Positions 9,049-19,371 of a stretch of 64,000 nt of DNA are shown here, in pieces. The notes under the pieces are model-generated. The model was not told where the DNA came from, ran no database searches, and saw only the letters and a program-made list of their open reading frames with translations. The stretch is from an archaeon (GTDB lineage: Archaea; Nanobdellota; Nanobdellia; Woesearchaeales; UBA9642): the NCBI GenBank assembly GCA_020057295.1, contig JAGVGF010000006.1, positions 1 to 64,000 of the forward strand, in the 5' to 3' direction. A program made the position numbers and the translations under genes. Position 1 is the first letter of the stretch; the number at the start of each line of letters is the position of its first letter.

Positions 9049-10293
9049 ATGAATAAGAACATAATGTTTATTGTAACAATGTTATTTGTACTATTAATAG
9101 TACCAATAGTAAGTGCTGAGGTAGGAATAGATCTTACATTAAGTAAATACGAACCATTTCCAGCATCTCCTGGACAGGTTGTAAAAGTATGGCTATTAGT
9201 GCAAAATACAGGAGATACTGACGCTAAAGATGTAGTAATACAATTAGCGCCTCAAGCACCATTTAGTTTGTACAATCAGGCTAGTGATACTAAAACCATT
9301 CCTATACTGGGTGCACAAAAAGATTACTTAATCGACTTTAATGTAAAAGTTGATGATAATGCAGCACAAGGATATAACAATTTAAAAGTTAAGTATAGCT
9401 ATGGCGCAAATCCTTCAATGCAAGATAGAAATTTACAAATATATATTCAGGCAAAGGATGCAACATTAGGAATTGAAAGTGTTAAAGTTGATCCTGCTGA
9501 GATTAGTCCTGGTAGTGATGGTAAAATAACTATTACTGTAAAGAATAATGCACCAGCATCAATGACTGATTTAACTCTAAAATTACAATTGCAAGCAATA
9601 GTTGGATCAACAGTTGTTGATTTACCATTTGCTCCAATGGACTCGAGCGTAGAACATAAAGAATATCTATTAGAGCCAGGAAAAAGTGCAGACTTCACAT
9701 ATACTTTAAGAGTATATCCTGATGCTGTATCCAAGGTCTATAAGATACCATTTAGTTTAACATATTACGACAGTATTGGTACACAACGTAATAAAACTGA
9801 CTTTATTGGCGTAGTTGTCAATAGCGTTCCTGATCTTTCTGTGTTAATCGATAAGACAGATCTTTCAGAACAAGTTAAAACAGGATCAGTAACATTAAAA
9901 ATTGTTAACAAAGGTTTGAGTGATATTAAATTTCTGAACATAATAATGCGTAGCAGTCAAGATTATGAATTATTGTCAAATTCTGACACTACATATGTTG
10001 GTAATTTAGTATCTGATGATTATCAAACTGCCGAGTATAAAATTAATGTCAAAACAACCAAGAACCAATTAGCAATACCAATAACAATACAATATAGAGA
10101 TGCTAACAACAAATATTACGAGAAAAATGTTAATGTTGCATTGAATCTTATTGATAGCAATAAATTAAATCCTACAAAAGGCGTTGCAGGCTATTCATGG
10201 ATAACTATAATAGTTGTCTTATTGATTATCGGCGGTATTTGGTACTACTTCAAAAACAAAAACAAGAAGAATAAGAAAGGTCAAATATACTAA
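9049..10293 (+). CDS. Secreted/membrane-anchored CARDB-like (COG1361-type) beta-sandwich protein
   Basis: Signal peptide, repeated NTG/N-A-P beta domains, C-terminal TM + Lys-rich tail; between ABC ATPase and permeases. Confidence 0.85.
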   Translation: MNKNIMFIVTMLFVLLIVPIVSAEVGIDLTLSKYEPFPASPGQVVKVWLLVQNTGDTDAKDVVIQLAPQAPFSLYNQASDTKTIPILGAQKDYLIDFNVKVDDNAAQGYNNLKVKYSYGANPSMQDRNLQIYIQAKDATLGIESVKVDPAEISPGSDGKITITVKNNAPASMTDLTLKLQLQAIVGSTVVDLPFAPMDSSVEHKEYLLEPGKSADFTYTLRVYPDAVSKVYKIPFSLTYYDSIGTQRNKTDFIGVVVNSVPDLSVLIDKTDLSEQVKTGSVTLKIVNKGLSDIKFLNIIMRSSQDYELLSNSDTTYVGNLVSDDYQTAEYKINVKTTKNQLAIPITIQYRDANNKYYEKNVNVALNLIDSNKLNPTKGVAGYSWITIIVVLLIIGGIWYYFKNKNKKNKKGQIY

Positions 10294-10381
10294 TAATTCT
10301 TTTTTATTTTAATTATTTTTATTTTAATAAGCATTCATTTAATTTTTAAAAATATTTTTTAATTAATATGTTAGTGATAAA

Positions 10382-11617
10382 ATGTTCAAAGACTACTTCA
10401 AACTAGCGTGGGAAAATATTACACATAGAAAGGTTAGATCATGGCTAACGATTATAGGTATAGTCATAGGAATAGCAGCCGTTGTTGCGCTTATAAGTTT
10501 AGGACAAGGTGTAAAGAAAGTTATTACAGATGAATTTGCAAAAGCTGGTACTGACAAAATATATGTGTTACCGGGAGGAGGACTTTCCTCTGGACCGCCA
10601 GGAAGCGTTAAAGGACTACAACCCTTAACAGAACACGACACTGAAGTTGTAAGAAGAACTAAAGGAGTGAGAGAAGCCACAGGAATATTACAGAAACCTG
10701 GAAAAATAGAGTATAATAAAAAAATATATTTCTCGTCAGTTGTTGGAATGCCACTTGATGGAACTCAAAAATTACTTGAAGAAGCATATAATTTCGAATA
10801 TACTGTTGGAAGAGGATTAAAATCAGGAGACAAATATAAATTAGTTATTGGTAGTGATCTTGCTAAAGGTAAAACACTCGGTAAACCATTGACTGTTGGT
10901 GATAGATTAAAGATTGAAGGTCAAGAATTTGAAGTTATTGGGCAATTAAAATCCATGGGTGATCCAGGTATTGATGGCGCAATAGTTATTCCTAAAGAAA
11001 CGTCACAGGAATTGTTTAAAGTCAATTATCCTCAAGGACATGAAGAGTCACAAATAATTGCACGTACAGAAATTGGGGAAGATCCTTCTGTTATTGCTGA
11101 AAATATTAAAAGAGAACTTCGTAGAAGTCGTGATGTTAAAGAAGGTGAAGAAGATTTTTCTGTTCAAACTACTGAACAATTGTTAGCATCATTTGGAGTG
11201 ATACTTGATGCATTATCAGCAATAGTTATAGGAATTGCTGCTATAAGTTTATTTGTAGGCGGTGTTGGTATAATGAACACAATGTATACAGCAGTATTGC
11301 AAAGGACTAATGAGATTGGTGTAATGAAAGCTATAGGCGCGAAAAATTCTCATATATTAACCATATTTCTAATAGAATCAGGAATGCTAGGATTAATTGG
11401 TGGAGTGATAGGATTATTAATTGGAATGGGTCTTAGTTCATTAATCGCATTTGTTGGTAGAACATTCTTAGACACACAATTATTATACGCATATTTCCCT
11501 TGGTATTTAATACTTGGAGCATTATCATTTGCATTTATTGTAGGAGCACTATCAGGGATATTGCCTGCAATACAGGCATCGAGGCAAAGTCCTGTAGAGG
11601 CATTACGTTACGAGTAA
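10382..11617 (+). CDS. MacB-like ABC transporter permease
   Basis: RSWLTIIGIVIGIAAVVALISLGQG, VGIMNTMYTAVLQRTNEIGVMKAIGAKN, SGILPAIQASRQSPVEALRYE. Confidence 0.95.
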   Translation: MFKDYFKLAWENITHRKVRSWLTIIGIVIGIAAVVALISLGQGVKKVITDEFAKAGTDKIYVLPGGGLSSGPPGSVKGLQPLTEHDTEVVRRTKGVREATGILQKPGKIEYNKKIYFSSVVGMPLDGTQKLLEEAYNFEYTVGRGLKSGDKYKLVIGSDLAKGKTLGKPLTVGDRLKIEGQEFEVIGQLKSMGDPGIDGAIVIPKETSQELFKVNYPQGHEESQIIARTEIGEDPSVIAENIKRELRRSRDVKEGEEDFSVQTTEQLLASFGVILDALSAIVIGIAAISLFVGGVGIMNTMYTAVLQRTNEIGVMKAIGAKNSHILTIFLIESGMLGLIGGVIGLLIGMGLSSLIAFVGRTFLDTQLLYAYFPWYLILGALSFAFIVGALSGILPAIQASRQSPVEALRYE

Positions 11618-11627
11618 GGAGAATAAG

Positions 11628-12842
11628 ATGATTTTAGATTATTTAAAATTGGCTATTGAAAATATTTTACATCGTCAACTTAGAGCATGGCTTACTGTTC
11701 TTGGAATAGTTATTGGAATAGCAGCAGTTGTAGCATTAGTAAGTTTGGGTCAAGGTCTACAATATACTGTTGAACAACAATTTGTAAAAATAGGTGCAGA
11801 CAAAATAACCATACAAGCTAAGGGAGTTCAAGGAGCTCCTGGAACAAGTTCTGGAAATACTATTTTAACAAAAGATGATTATGATGTCGTACGAAAAAGT
11901 TCAGGAGTCTACGGTGTAGTAGAAGTATTAGCCAGATTTGGTAAAATAGAATTTAATAAAAAAATAAAATATACTTATGTTAGAGGATTACCGCTTGATG
12001 ATACAAAGAATATTTATCTCGAAACAGGAGTGTACGATGTTGACCAAGGAAGATTCCTTCGAAATGGAGATAAAAATAAAGTCGTTGTTGGATCAGAATT
12101 TGCTAAAGAGGTAAATTTTGGAAAACCTATAATAGTAAACGAAAAAATAAAGATTAATGATAAAGAATATACTGTTATAGGAATATTCAAAGCAGGAGGC
12201 AATCCAGGAATATCACAGGCAGTAGTGATGACTCTAGATGATGCTAGAGAATTGTATAGCGAACCAGATGAAGTAAGTATGATGCAAGTTAAAGTTAATG
12301 ATGCAAAAGATATTGATAAAACAGTTGAAAATATAAAAAAAGATTTACGAAGACATCGTAATGTTAAAGAAGGTCAAGAAGATTTTACTGTTCAATCTAC
12401 AAAACAATTTATAGAATCATTTCTAGTTGTGTTCAATGTTATTACTGTTCTTCTAGTTGGTCTTGCATCAATATCACTACTAGTTGGAGCGATAGGAATA
12501 GCTAACACTATGTATACAGCAGTATTAGAAAGAAATAGAGAAATAGGTGTAATGAAAAGTATCGGCGCTAGAAATTCTCAAATATTAACCATATTCTTAA
12601 TAGAATCAGCATTGATAGGTTTACTAGGAGGTATTATAGGTGTAATATTAGGAGCTATAATAAGTAAAGGTGCAGAAATTGCTATAGGTGGATTTTTGGG
12701 ACCTGGATTTTTTATGGTATTTTTACCATGGTGGTTATTAGTTGGAGCTGCAATGTTTGCACTAATTATTGGAACAATTTCAGGAATCCTACCAGCAAAA
12801 CAAGCTTCATCGTTAAATCCTGTAGACGCGTTAAGAGGATGA
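11628..12842 (+). CDS. MacB-like ABC transporter permease, paralog of preceding gene
   Basis: RAWLTVLGIVIGIAAVVALVSLGQG, NTMYTAVLERNREIGVMKSIGARN, SGILPAKQASSLNPVDALRG. Confidence 0.95.
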   Translation: MILDYLKLAIENILHRQLRAWLTVLGIVIGIAAVVALVSLGQGLQYTVEQQFVKIGADKITIQAKGVQGAPGTSSGNTILTKDDYDVVRKSSGVYGVVEVLARFGKIEFNKKIKYTYVRGLPLDDTKNIYLETGVYDVDQGRFLRNGDKNKVVVGSEFAKEVNFGKPIIVNEKIKINDKEYTVIGIFKAGGNPGISQAVVMTLDDARELYSEPDEVSMMQVKVNDAKDIDKTVENIKKDLRRHRNVKEGQEDFTVQSTKQFIESFLVVFNVITVLLVGLASISLLVGAIGIANTMYTAVLERNREIGVMKSIGARNSQILTIFLIESALIGLLGGIIGVILGAIISKGAEIAIGGFLGPGFFMVFLPWWLLVGAAMFALIIGTISGILPAKQASSLNPVDALRG

Positions 12843-12871
12843 GTCATAAAAATTATAAATAACAACATACA

Positions 12872-13549
12872 ATGTATATCATGAAACAAAAATTTTACGA
12901 CAACAAAAAATTATTGCTTGAGCTAATACCATTATTACTTGTTTTATGTACATTCATAATTGCATGGTACGTTTATCCAATACTTCCAAACAAAATTCCT
13001 TCTCACTGGAACGCTGCAGGACAAGTTGATTCGTACAGCCAGAAAGCGAGTATTTTTGTTCTTCCAATAATATTTTTAGTAGTATTAATATTATTGTTTG
13101 TGCTACCAATACTAGAGGTATTTAGAGATAATATGTTGAAGATATATACATATTATTATTGGTTTAAGATACTCTTCGGAGTATTTTTTACAGTACTATT
13201 TATCTCTACGATTTTGCCAAATTTTGGTTATAACATTAATGTTGCAAAAATAGTTATGTTAATGATAGGAATATTATTCACAGGCTTGGGAATAATACTA
13301 CCTAAGCTTAAGAGAAATTTTATATTCGGTATAAGAACCGGATGGACTTTAAGTAATGATAAAGTTTGGGAGAAGACACACAAAGTTGGAGGGATATTAT
13401 TTTTAATATTAGGTATAATAACAATAATAATATCGTATTTATTAGCTCTTGAAGTATTATTTTATATTTTTATAACACTAACTATATTAATAAGTGTTTT
13501 CCTTGTATTTTATTCATATTATCTATACAGAAATATTGTGAAAAGGTGA
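12872..13549 (+). CDS. SdpI/DUF1648-family membrane protein
   Basis: PNKIPSHWNAAGQVDSYSQKASIFVLPIIF; FGIRTGWTLSNDKVWEKTHKVGG. Confidence 0.9.
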   Translation: MYIMKQKFYDNKKLLLELIPLLLVLCTFIIAWYVYPILPNKIPSHWNAAGQVDSYSQKASIFVLPIIFLVVLILLFVLPILEVFRDNMLKIYTYYYWFKILFGVFFTVLFISTILPNFGYNINVAKIVMLMIGILFTGLGIILPKLKRNFIFGIRTGWTLSNDKVWEKTHKVGGILFLILGIITIIISYLLALEVLFYIFITLTILISVFLVFYSYYLYRNIVKR

Positions 13550-13555
13550 GTTAAG

Positions 13556-14128
13556 ATGAAATTGTCTGGATGGATTTGGTTGATTGTTGGAATAATAATT
13601 TCTCTAGTTTCAGGATATGTGTATTGGTTCATTCCAAAGGATGGCAAACCAAATATGGCAATGGCATTTTTCTTTTTTATAGGGATAATATTTATACTTG
13701 TAGGAATAATTAAACTATTTTTTAAAAGTATGAGTGAAAAAAAATCAATGATGGACTCTATAGAAAAACCTGAATCTGAAATTGCTGAAAAGACTATTGT
13801 AATAAATACTCCTAATGCTATTGATCAGGCTGTCAATCAAATGGCTCAAACACAACAGACTGGTTCGCAAATTCCTACTCAAACTCAGCAACGAGCACAC
13901 ACGCAATCTAATACAAAACATAATAATACATTCTATAAAACGCATGAATATAAAGGTCCTGTACGTTCTGTACCATCAACAAATACACAGAATAGTCCTC
14001 AACAAGCACATCACGCTACACCACATCATGTACAAAATTCTGAACATGGTCTTAAATGTAAAAAATGTGGCGATGTTAATGCAGGTCATGCTAATTATTG
14101 TCACAAATGTGGGAATAGACTAAAATAA
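13556..14128 (+). CDS. Membrane protein with Q/H/T-rich linker and C-terminal zinc ribbon
   Basis: Two N-terminal TM helices; C-terminal CKKCGDVNAGHANYCHKCG. Confidence 0.85.
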   Translation: MKLSGWIWLIVGIIISLVSGYVYWFIPKDGKPNMAMAFFFFIGIIFILVGIIKLFFKSMSEKKSMMDSIEKPESEIAEKTIVINTPNAIDQAVNQMAQTQQTGSQIPTQTQQRAHTQSNTKHNNTFYKTHEYKGPVRSVPSTNTQNSPQQAHHATPHHVQNSEHGLKCKKCGDVNAGHANYCHKCGNRLK

Positions 14129-14165
14129 ACAATATTTTTAAATACTAATTCTCGTTAGTATCATT

Positions 14166-14858
14166 ATGAATACTCTTGAGGCCATAAACAATAGGCGTTC
14201 TGTGCGTAGATACTTGGATAGGCCTGTAGAGTTTGAAAAAATTACGACAATTCTTGACGCTGCAAGAAAAGCTCCAACTGCAGGCAACTTACAGGACTGG
14301 AGATTTATTATAGTTTCTGATCGTGGATTAATTAAACAAGTCGCGTCATATTCTATTGAACAATATTGGATTCAAACCGCACCACTGCTAATTATAGTAT
14401 GTGCTGTTCCTGAAAAACATGAAATGTATTACGGCCTTAGAGGTAAAAGATTATATAATATTCAAGATTGCGCAGCAGCAATACAAAACATTCTGTTAGC
14501 ATCAACAGATTTAGGATTAGGAAGTTGTTGGGTTGGCGCTTTTGAAGAGGATAAATTAAGAGCATTATTCGGAATTCCAGTAGAAGTAAGACCTCAAGCA
14601 TTTGTTACACTAGGATATAGCGATGAAGTTCCAAAAGATAGACAACTTGTACCAATCGAAAATATAGTATACTTCAACAGATACGATGCTAAGGTTGAGA
14701 AACTACACATACTATTAAGAGATTATGCAGTTGAATGGCAGAAACAAGGAGAAAATATTAAACACGGTACCAGAAGACACTTCAAAAGAATAGGCGAAGA
14801 ATTACAGAGAATAGGAACTAAAGTAAAAGAAAAATTACAAAAGAAGAAGAAAGTTTAA
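14166..14858 (+). CDS. Nitroreductase-family protein
   Basis: INNRRSVRRYLDRPVE...ARKAPTAGNLQDWRFI...GLGSCWVGAFEEDKLRALFGIP. Confidence 0.93.
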   Translation: MNTLEAINNRRSVRRYLDRPVEFEKITTILDAARKAPTAGNLQDWRFIIVSDRGLIKQVASYSIEQYWIQTAPLLIIVCAVPEKHEMYYGLRGKRLYNIQDCAAAIQNILLASTDLGLGSCWVGAFEEDKLRALFGIPVEVRPQAFVTLGYSDEVPKDRQLVPIENIVYFNRYDAKVEKLHILLRDYAVEWQKQGENIKHGTRRHFKRIGEELQRIGTKVKEKLQKKKKV

Positions 14859-14903
14859 GATTTTTCTAGAAATTAAAAATTATAAAAAAAATAAAAATAC
14901 AAT

Positions 14904-15392
14904 TTAGAACTCTTCTGAGTCTTGTGTTGTATCGTACTGTTGTTCAGGTTCTTCTGTTGTTTCGCCTTCTGGTGCTGATTCTGTGCCTGCTTCTTCTGTT
15001 GTTTCTGCTGCTGGTGCACTAGTTGTTTCTGCGCCTGCTTCTTCAAATGCTCCTATTACTTCAGCGAATGCTACTTTCTTTGCTACCTTTTTGATTCTGA
15101 TTTTGACTTTGTCCTGAACTTTTGTTCCTGGAACAAATATTACGAATCCTTGCTTCTTAGCAACACCGTCGCCTTTCTCTGCAACTGATTCTATGACAAC
15201 GCTTAACTCTTCGCCCTCTTTAACAGGTACGAATCCGCTTCCGCCGCCGCCACCGTAACTTCGACCGCCACCGCCGCCACCATAGCCGCCGCCACTACTT
15301 CGACCGCCACCGCCACCGCCGTAACCGCCACTACTTCGACCGCCACCGCCGCCGAAACTTCTTCTTTCTCCTCTATCTCTTCCATATTCCAT
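14904..15392 (-). CDS. TRAM-domain protein with Gly-rich (RSSGG/RSYGG) N-terminal region
   Basis: MEYGRDRGERRSFGGGGGRSSGGYGGGGGG... then VKEGEELSVVIESVAEKGDGVAKKQGFVIFVPGTKVQDKVKIRI (TRAM); Ala/Glu-rich C-terminus. Confidence 0.9.
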   Translation of the reverse strand: MEYGRDRGERRSFGGGGGRSSGGYGGGGGGRSSGGGYGGGGGGRSYGGGGGSGFVPVKEGEELSVVIESVAEKGDGVAKKQGFVIFVPGTKVQDKVKIRIKKVAKKVAFAEVIGAFEEAGAETTSAPAAETTEEAGTESAPEGETTEEPEQQYDTTQDSEEF

Positions 15393-15602
15393 TTCATACA
15401 CCTTTAAGTTATTGGAGTATATCACTGCCTAGAACAAGATAACAATCTCTAAATTTTATTTAGAATTAGTACACATTGCCCTAACATAACATTGACTCCT
15501 ATACAACCTACTAATACATCATCTTTTATAAATTTTATGAAGAAAAGCTTTAAATATAAGCATTCACAGGAACAATTATAATAATTCAAAAGGTGATTAA
15601 GA

Positions 15603-16169
15603 ATGGGTAGAGATGAAAGTTCAATAACAAAATCGACATTAAGTCCTGAGGATTTAATCAAACAATTAAAATCAGACATGAAATCATATAACGAAATTCT
15701 AGATGGATTTAGCGCATGGCTAAAGACAAGAAAAGTGCATAAGGATACAGAAGTATTAACAAATATGGCTAAAAAGATATCTGATGATACAAACAGATTA
15801 AAATTAGGCATAGCTGGTCAAGATTACAGATTTCATGAAGAAACAATAGAGGCGGGGAAAAAATTTTCTAATTTTTGTGCAGAGATTAAGAAAAAATTTC
15901 CTAACTACACTTACGAATATCAATCCAGCCAGAATATTTGTACAGGGGTAAGAATAATAGAAAAAAGATCTTTTAGAAAAGATATCAATGTAGCAGAAAT
16001 CTGGGTATCAATAAGAATCTTTGATGATAGAGTAAGTACCGATACGTATTTAAATATAAAAAGAGATAACAAATATAACGAACTAAAAACAGATTTAATA
16101 ATGAATCTAGTAGAAAAATTTGGAAAAAATCCTGTGTTAGTGGAATCTGATGAAGTTAGGTTCAGATAG
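15603..16169 (+). CDS. Hypothetical protein (tandem paralog family, copy 1)
   Basis: Shares LKSDMKSYNEILDGF...AKKISDDTNRL with the 16576 gene; GGTGATTAAGAATG leader. Confidence 0.8.
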   Translation: MGRDESSITKSTLSPEDLIKQLKSDMKSYNEILDGFSAWLKTRKVHKDTEVLTNMAKKISDDTNRLKLGIAGQDYRFHEETIEAGKKFSNFCAEIKKKFPNYTYEYQSSQNICTGVRIIEKRSFRKDINVAEIWVSIRIFDDRVSTDTYLNIKRDNKYNELKTDLIMNLVEKFGKNPVLVESDEVRFR

Positions 16170-16205
16170 AGTTAGGAAAAATAATAATTCAAAAGGTGAT
16201 TAAGA

Positions 16206-16544
16206 ATGGGCGGATTTCCAGAAGGGACAAATATCATAGAAGAAAATGTTAGAGCTATAGGAACTCAGATCAAAAATGATTTCCGAATGTTTGATGTTGC
16301 AATTCTAAAAGATAGTTTTAGTATATCTAAAACAACAGGATATTTTTGGAATAGAAAAACTACACAATTAGCAGAATTTGTTGTATCACAGGAAGGAGAT
16401 AAACTCGTTATAAAATTTGCAATAATAAATGATAATACATTAGATTATGTGAAAAGCAGAGTGATATTTTTATCACAACAATTATTTAAACAGAATCCTA
16501 CATTAATAGAAGGCAAACCTCTAGCTAGGGGAATGATGGGTTAA
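16206..16544 (+). CDS. Hypothetical protein (same cluster and leader)
   Basis: Same AATAATTCAAAAGGTGATTAAGAATGGG leader as 15603. Confidence 0.78.
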   Translation: MGGFPEGTNIIEENVRAIGTQIKNDFRMFDVAILKDSFSISKTTGYFWNRKTTQLAEFVVSQEGDKLVIKFAIINDNTLDYVKSRVIFLSQQLFKQNPTLIEGKPLARGMMG

Positions 16545-16575
16545 GTATTATATTAAAAAATAAAGGTGATTAAGA

Positions 16576-17151
16576 ATGAGTGCAACAGATGGAATAGAAC
16601 CAAAAGATATAGCAACCAGTAAAATAACTCAATTGAAAGAAGATCTTAAAACATTTTCAGAAATACTACAAGGCATAAATGTTCAAGTTAAGGCAGTCGA
16701 TAAAGATAAAGGTATTAGTGCGCAAGATACTAAAATCGCTGAATTAACTCGACTCGGTAAAAAAATAAGCGATGATGCGTACGAGCTAAATTCTGCAATT
16801 ATAGCTTTAGATTTCGAAGCTAAAAAACAAAATAGAGAATTAGAAGTAAAAATGGAAAATATTAGAGCTGTTCTACGTCAATTCGAACATCAAATTAAAG
16901 GATTTGAAATAGAAAATAATGTTCATGAAGGACATCCTAGCATAGTATTAAAAACTTCTTCAGGATTTGTCTTTACACAAAAAAGAACCGTCTTAAGTCT
17001 TTCAGTGCCAAAAGCAGGCGAAAAACCTCAAGTATTCTTATGGATAGACGGGGATCCTAAGTGGGATTATATAAAGAAAAGTGTTACTGAAGAGATTCAA
17101 AGACAATTTAGAGTAGATCCTATAATTACTATAGGCCAATATAGCAATTAA
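16576..17151 (+). CDS. Hypothetical protein (tandem paralog family, copy 2)
   Basis: LKEDLKTFSEILQGI...GKKISDDAYELN resembles the 15603 product. Confidence 0.8.
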   Translation: MSATDGIEPKDIATSKITQLKEDLKTFSEILQGINVQVKAVDKDKGISAQDTKIAELTRLGKKISDDAYELNSAIIALDFEAKKQNRELEVKMENIRAVLRQFEHQIKGFEIENNVHEGHPSIVLKTSSGFVFTQKRTVLSLSVPKAGEKPQVFLWIDGDPKWDYIKKSVTEEIQRQFRVDPIITIGQYSN

Positions 17152-17246
17152 AAGTATAAATTTTCTTTTCTATTTTTTATATTTGAAATATAAGAATAAA
17201 GTATATAAAGAGAAATACTCGTTTACAAATAGAAAGAGGCGAGAAT

Positions 17247-19280
17247 GTGAGTGAATTATTTAAGATTATTCAAGTTACTCCAAATGATACTACGAAAATT
17301 CTAATCAAAGAAATATTTACTATAACAGTCACTCTACAATTGTTGAATCAAAAGATAGATGAAAAAGAATTTCTAAAAGATATAGATTTAGAGTTATGGA
17401 CCGACCTTAAATGTGATGAGAGTAAAAAAGTTTTCAAAGAAGATATTCAAGGATATGCTGCAAAATTAAAATTTCACAACAGAACAAACGATATATTTAC
17501 TTTCGAAAGAACATTCATCCCTAGCGAAGCAGGATTCTTTAAATTTATGGTAAGACACAAATTTAATAATTCAATAAATTGGGGATGGTTTCAAACAGAA
17601 AGTGGAAAGAAAGAAATAGAAATTCATGTCGAACCTTCTTGGTCTAGTAATACAGTAATCTATAACGCATTCGTAAGACAATTTGGTGCAATAGATAAAA
17701 ATAATGACGGAGTTATAAATCCTGGTGAGGGAGGAACTTTTAATGACTTAATTAAAAGAATGTCATATTTCAAAAAATTAGGTATAAATACTATATACTT
17801 AAATCCTATACAATCAGCTGGAGAAATATTCAAGTACAGAACTGAAGAGAGAAATTATTATGAGAATAATTTAACTAATCATTTACCTGTTCATATGCAT
17901 CCAGGAAGTGTATATTCTATTAAAGACTATAAATCAATAGATCCTGAATTAGGATTAAATGAAAATATTCCCGACACGGACCAGTATCATGAATTTAAGA
18001 GATTCTGTAAAATTTGTCATAAAAATGGCATAAGAGTAATTCTAGATATAGTTTTTGATCATACTTCAAGAGATTCGTTCATACAAAGACTTCATCCTGA
18101 ATGGTTCATCTATAAAAAAGATCCTATGTCACTAGAGGGAGAATTTATTACACACGATCATCCTGATGCAGATAAATATTGGGGTAAACCTGAACACGCA
18201 TTTAGCCCTTACGATCATGGAGTATTCTGGACAGACTGTATAATGTTAAACTGGAATTATTATTATAGTCTAGATACGCTTGCACCTGATAAGAGTAAAC
18301 CTCCAAGGAATCCATCTATCGAACAGATGAGGGATTATTTCAAAAATGTATTAATATATTGGATAAAAAATTATGGTGTTGACGGATTTAGATTAGATGT
18401 ATCATATGCTGTTCCTGCTGAATTTTGGCATGATGCAATACTTGAATGCAGAAAATCTGCAAAAAATATTTGCGAAGAAAGAGAGAAACATCCACGAGCA
18501 CAAGAAGTTGCACCTTTAAGTCCTGACATATTATTTATCGGAGAAACTTATGTAGATAAAGTAAATGAGCTACAGAATTGTGGTATAAGTGCTCTTAATG
18601 GAGATTTTTCCTCAAAGGTGTATACTGTTGAAATGCTTAAAGGTTACTTAGATTATGCATATAACATTTCAGGAAATTTCTTTCCTAATGGTTCTAGATG
18701 GTTGTTATTTCCTGAATGTCATGACTTTAATAGATTACCAAAGAAATTTGAAGGATCATTAAAAAATAAAGATTCTGATGTGAAGTTGAACAAATCGCGT
18801 TGGGTTTTAGCCGCACTTCTTCCAGGAATACCGATGCTACACAACGGGTATGAAGTTGTTGAACATGAAAATGTAAGTGTACAAACTTATTCTACGATAA
18901 ATTGGAATTCTGAAAAGAATATTTCAGCGTATATTTCAAAAGTTAATCATATCAGAAATAAATATGTTGCATTTCAGAAGGGAAAATATATCTTTGTTGA
19001 TAGCGAACAGGGAACCACTAATTCGGCACAACTTTACTCATTCATAAGATATCACCAATCTGAAAATGAAATCGAAGCATTCTTAGTTGTCGTGAACATG
19101 GATTTTAACAATAAAGTCGACGGCATTAAAATCGATTTACCAAACATACCTGGTTTCGATTTAAATAAAACTTACGAACTTACAGACTTGTTGATTGGAG
19201 AAATTCATAAACGTGAAGGCAAATTCTTAACTATAATTTTAGGTCCTGGAGAGAGTCACATCTTCAAAATAAAGCAATAA
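17247..19280 (+). CDS. GH13 alpha-amylase-family glycosidase (GTG start) with Ca-loop-like insertion
   Basis: GVDGFRLDVSYAVPAEFW, ILFIGETYVDK, FPECHDFNRLP, IRVILDIVFDHTSRDS; DKNNDGVINPGE loop. Confidence 0.93.
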   Translation: MSELFKIIQVTPNDTTKILIKEIFTITVTLQLLNQKIDEKEFLKDIDLELWTDLKCDESKKVFKEDIQGYAAKLKFHNRTNDIFTFERTFIPSEAGFFKFMVRHKFNNSINWGWFQTESGKKEIEIHVEPSWSSNTVIYNAFVRQFGAIDKNNDGVINPGEGGTFNDLIKRMSYFKKLGINTIYLNPIQSAGEIFKYRTEERNYYENNLTNHLPVHMHPGSVYSIKDYKSIDPELGLNENIPDTDQYHEFKRFCKICHKNGIRVILDIVFDHTSRDSFIQRLHPEWFIYKKDPMSLEGEFITHDHPDADKYWGKPEHAFSPYDHGVFWTDCIMLNWNYYYSLDTLAPDKSKPPRNPSIEQMRDYFKNVLIYWIKNYGVDGFRLDVSYAVPAEFWHDAILECRKSAKNICEEREKHPRAQEVAPLSPDILFIGETYVDKVNELQNCGISALNGDFSSKVYTVEMLKGYLDYAYNISGNFFPNGSRWLLFPECHDFNRLPKKFEGSLKNKDSDVKLNKSRWVLAALLPGIPMLHNGYEVVEHENVSVQTYSTINWNSEKNISAYISKVNHIRNKYVAFQKGKYIFVDSEQGTTNSAQLYSFIRYHQSENEIEAFLVVVNMDFNNKVDGIKIDLPNIPGFDLNKTYELTDLLIGEIHKREGKFLTIILGPGESHIFKIKQ

Positions 19281-19371
19281 TTGACAAAATCATCCTAAAA
19301 CATTAAATTTATGCAGTTCTCAAAGCCTTAAAATCCACAAAATATATAAATAAGTTCAACTCACCACATCT

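Noticed and set aside
10294-10381. Long T-rich stretch as possible novel element
   Set aside because: Simple AT-rich U-tract termination region and promoter of the next gene
13815-14123. Plus-strand ORF of 102 aa
   Set aside because: Out-of-frame overlap with the zinc-ribbon membrane protein, no SD
15236-15360. GC-rich repeat considered as CRISPR or minisatellite
   Set aside because: Repeats are in frame and encode the Gly-rich region; no uniform repeat/spacer structure
15203-15397. 64-aa Val/Ala-rich ORF
   Set aside because: Alternate frame of the Gly-codon repeat in the TRAM gene
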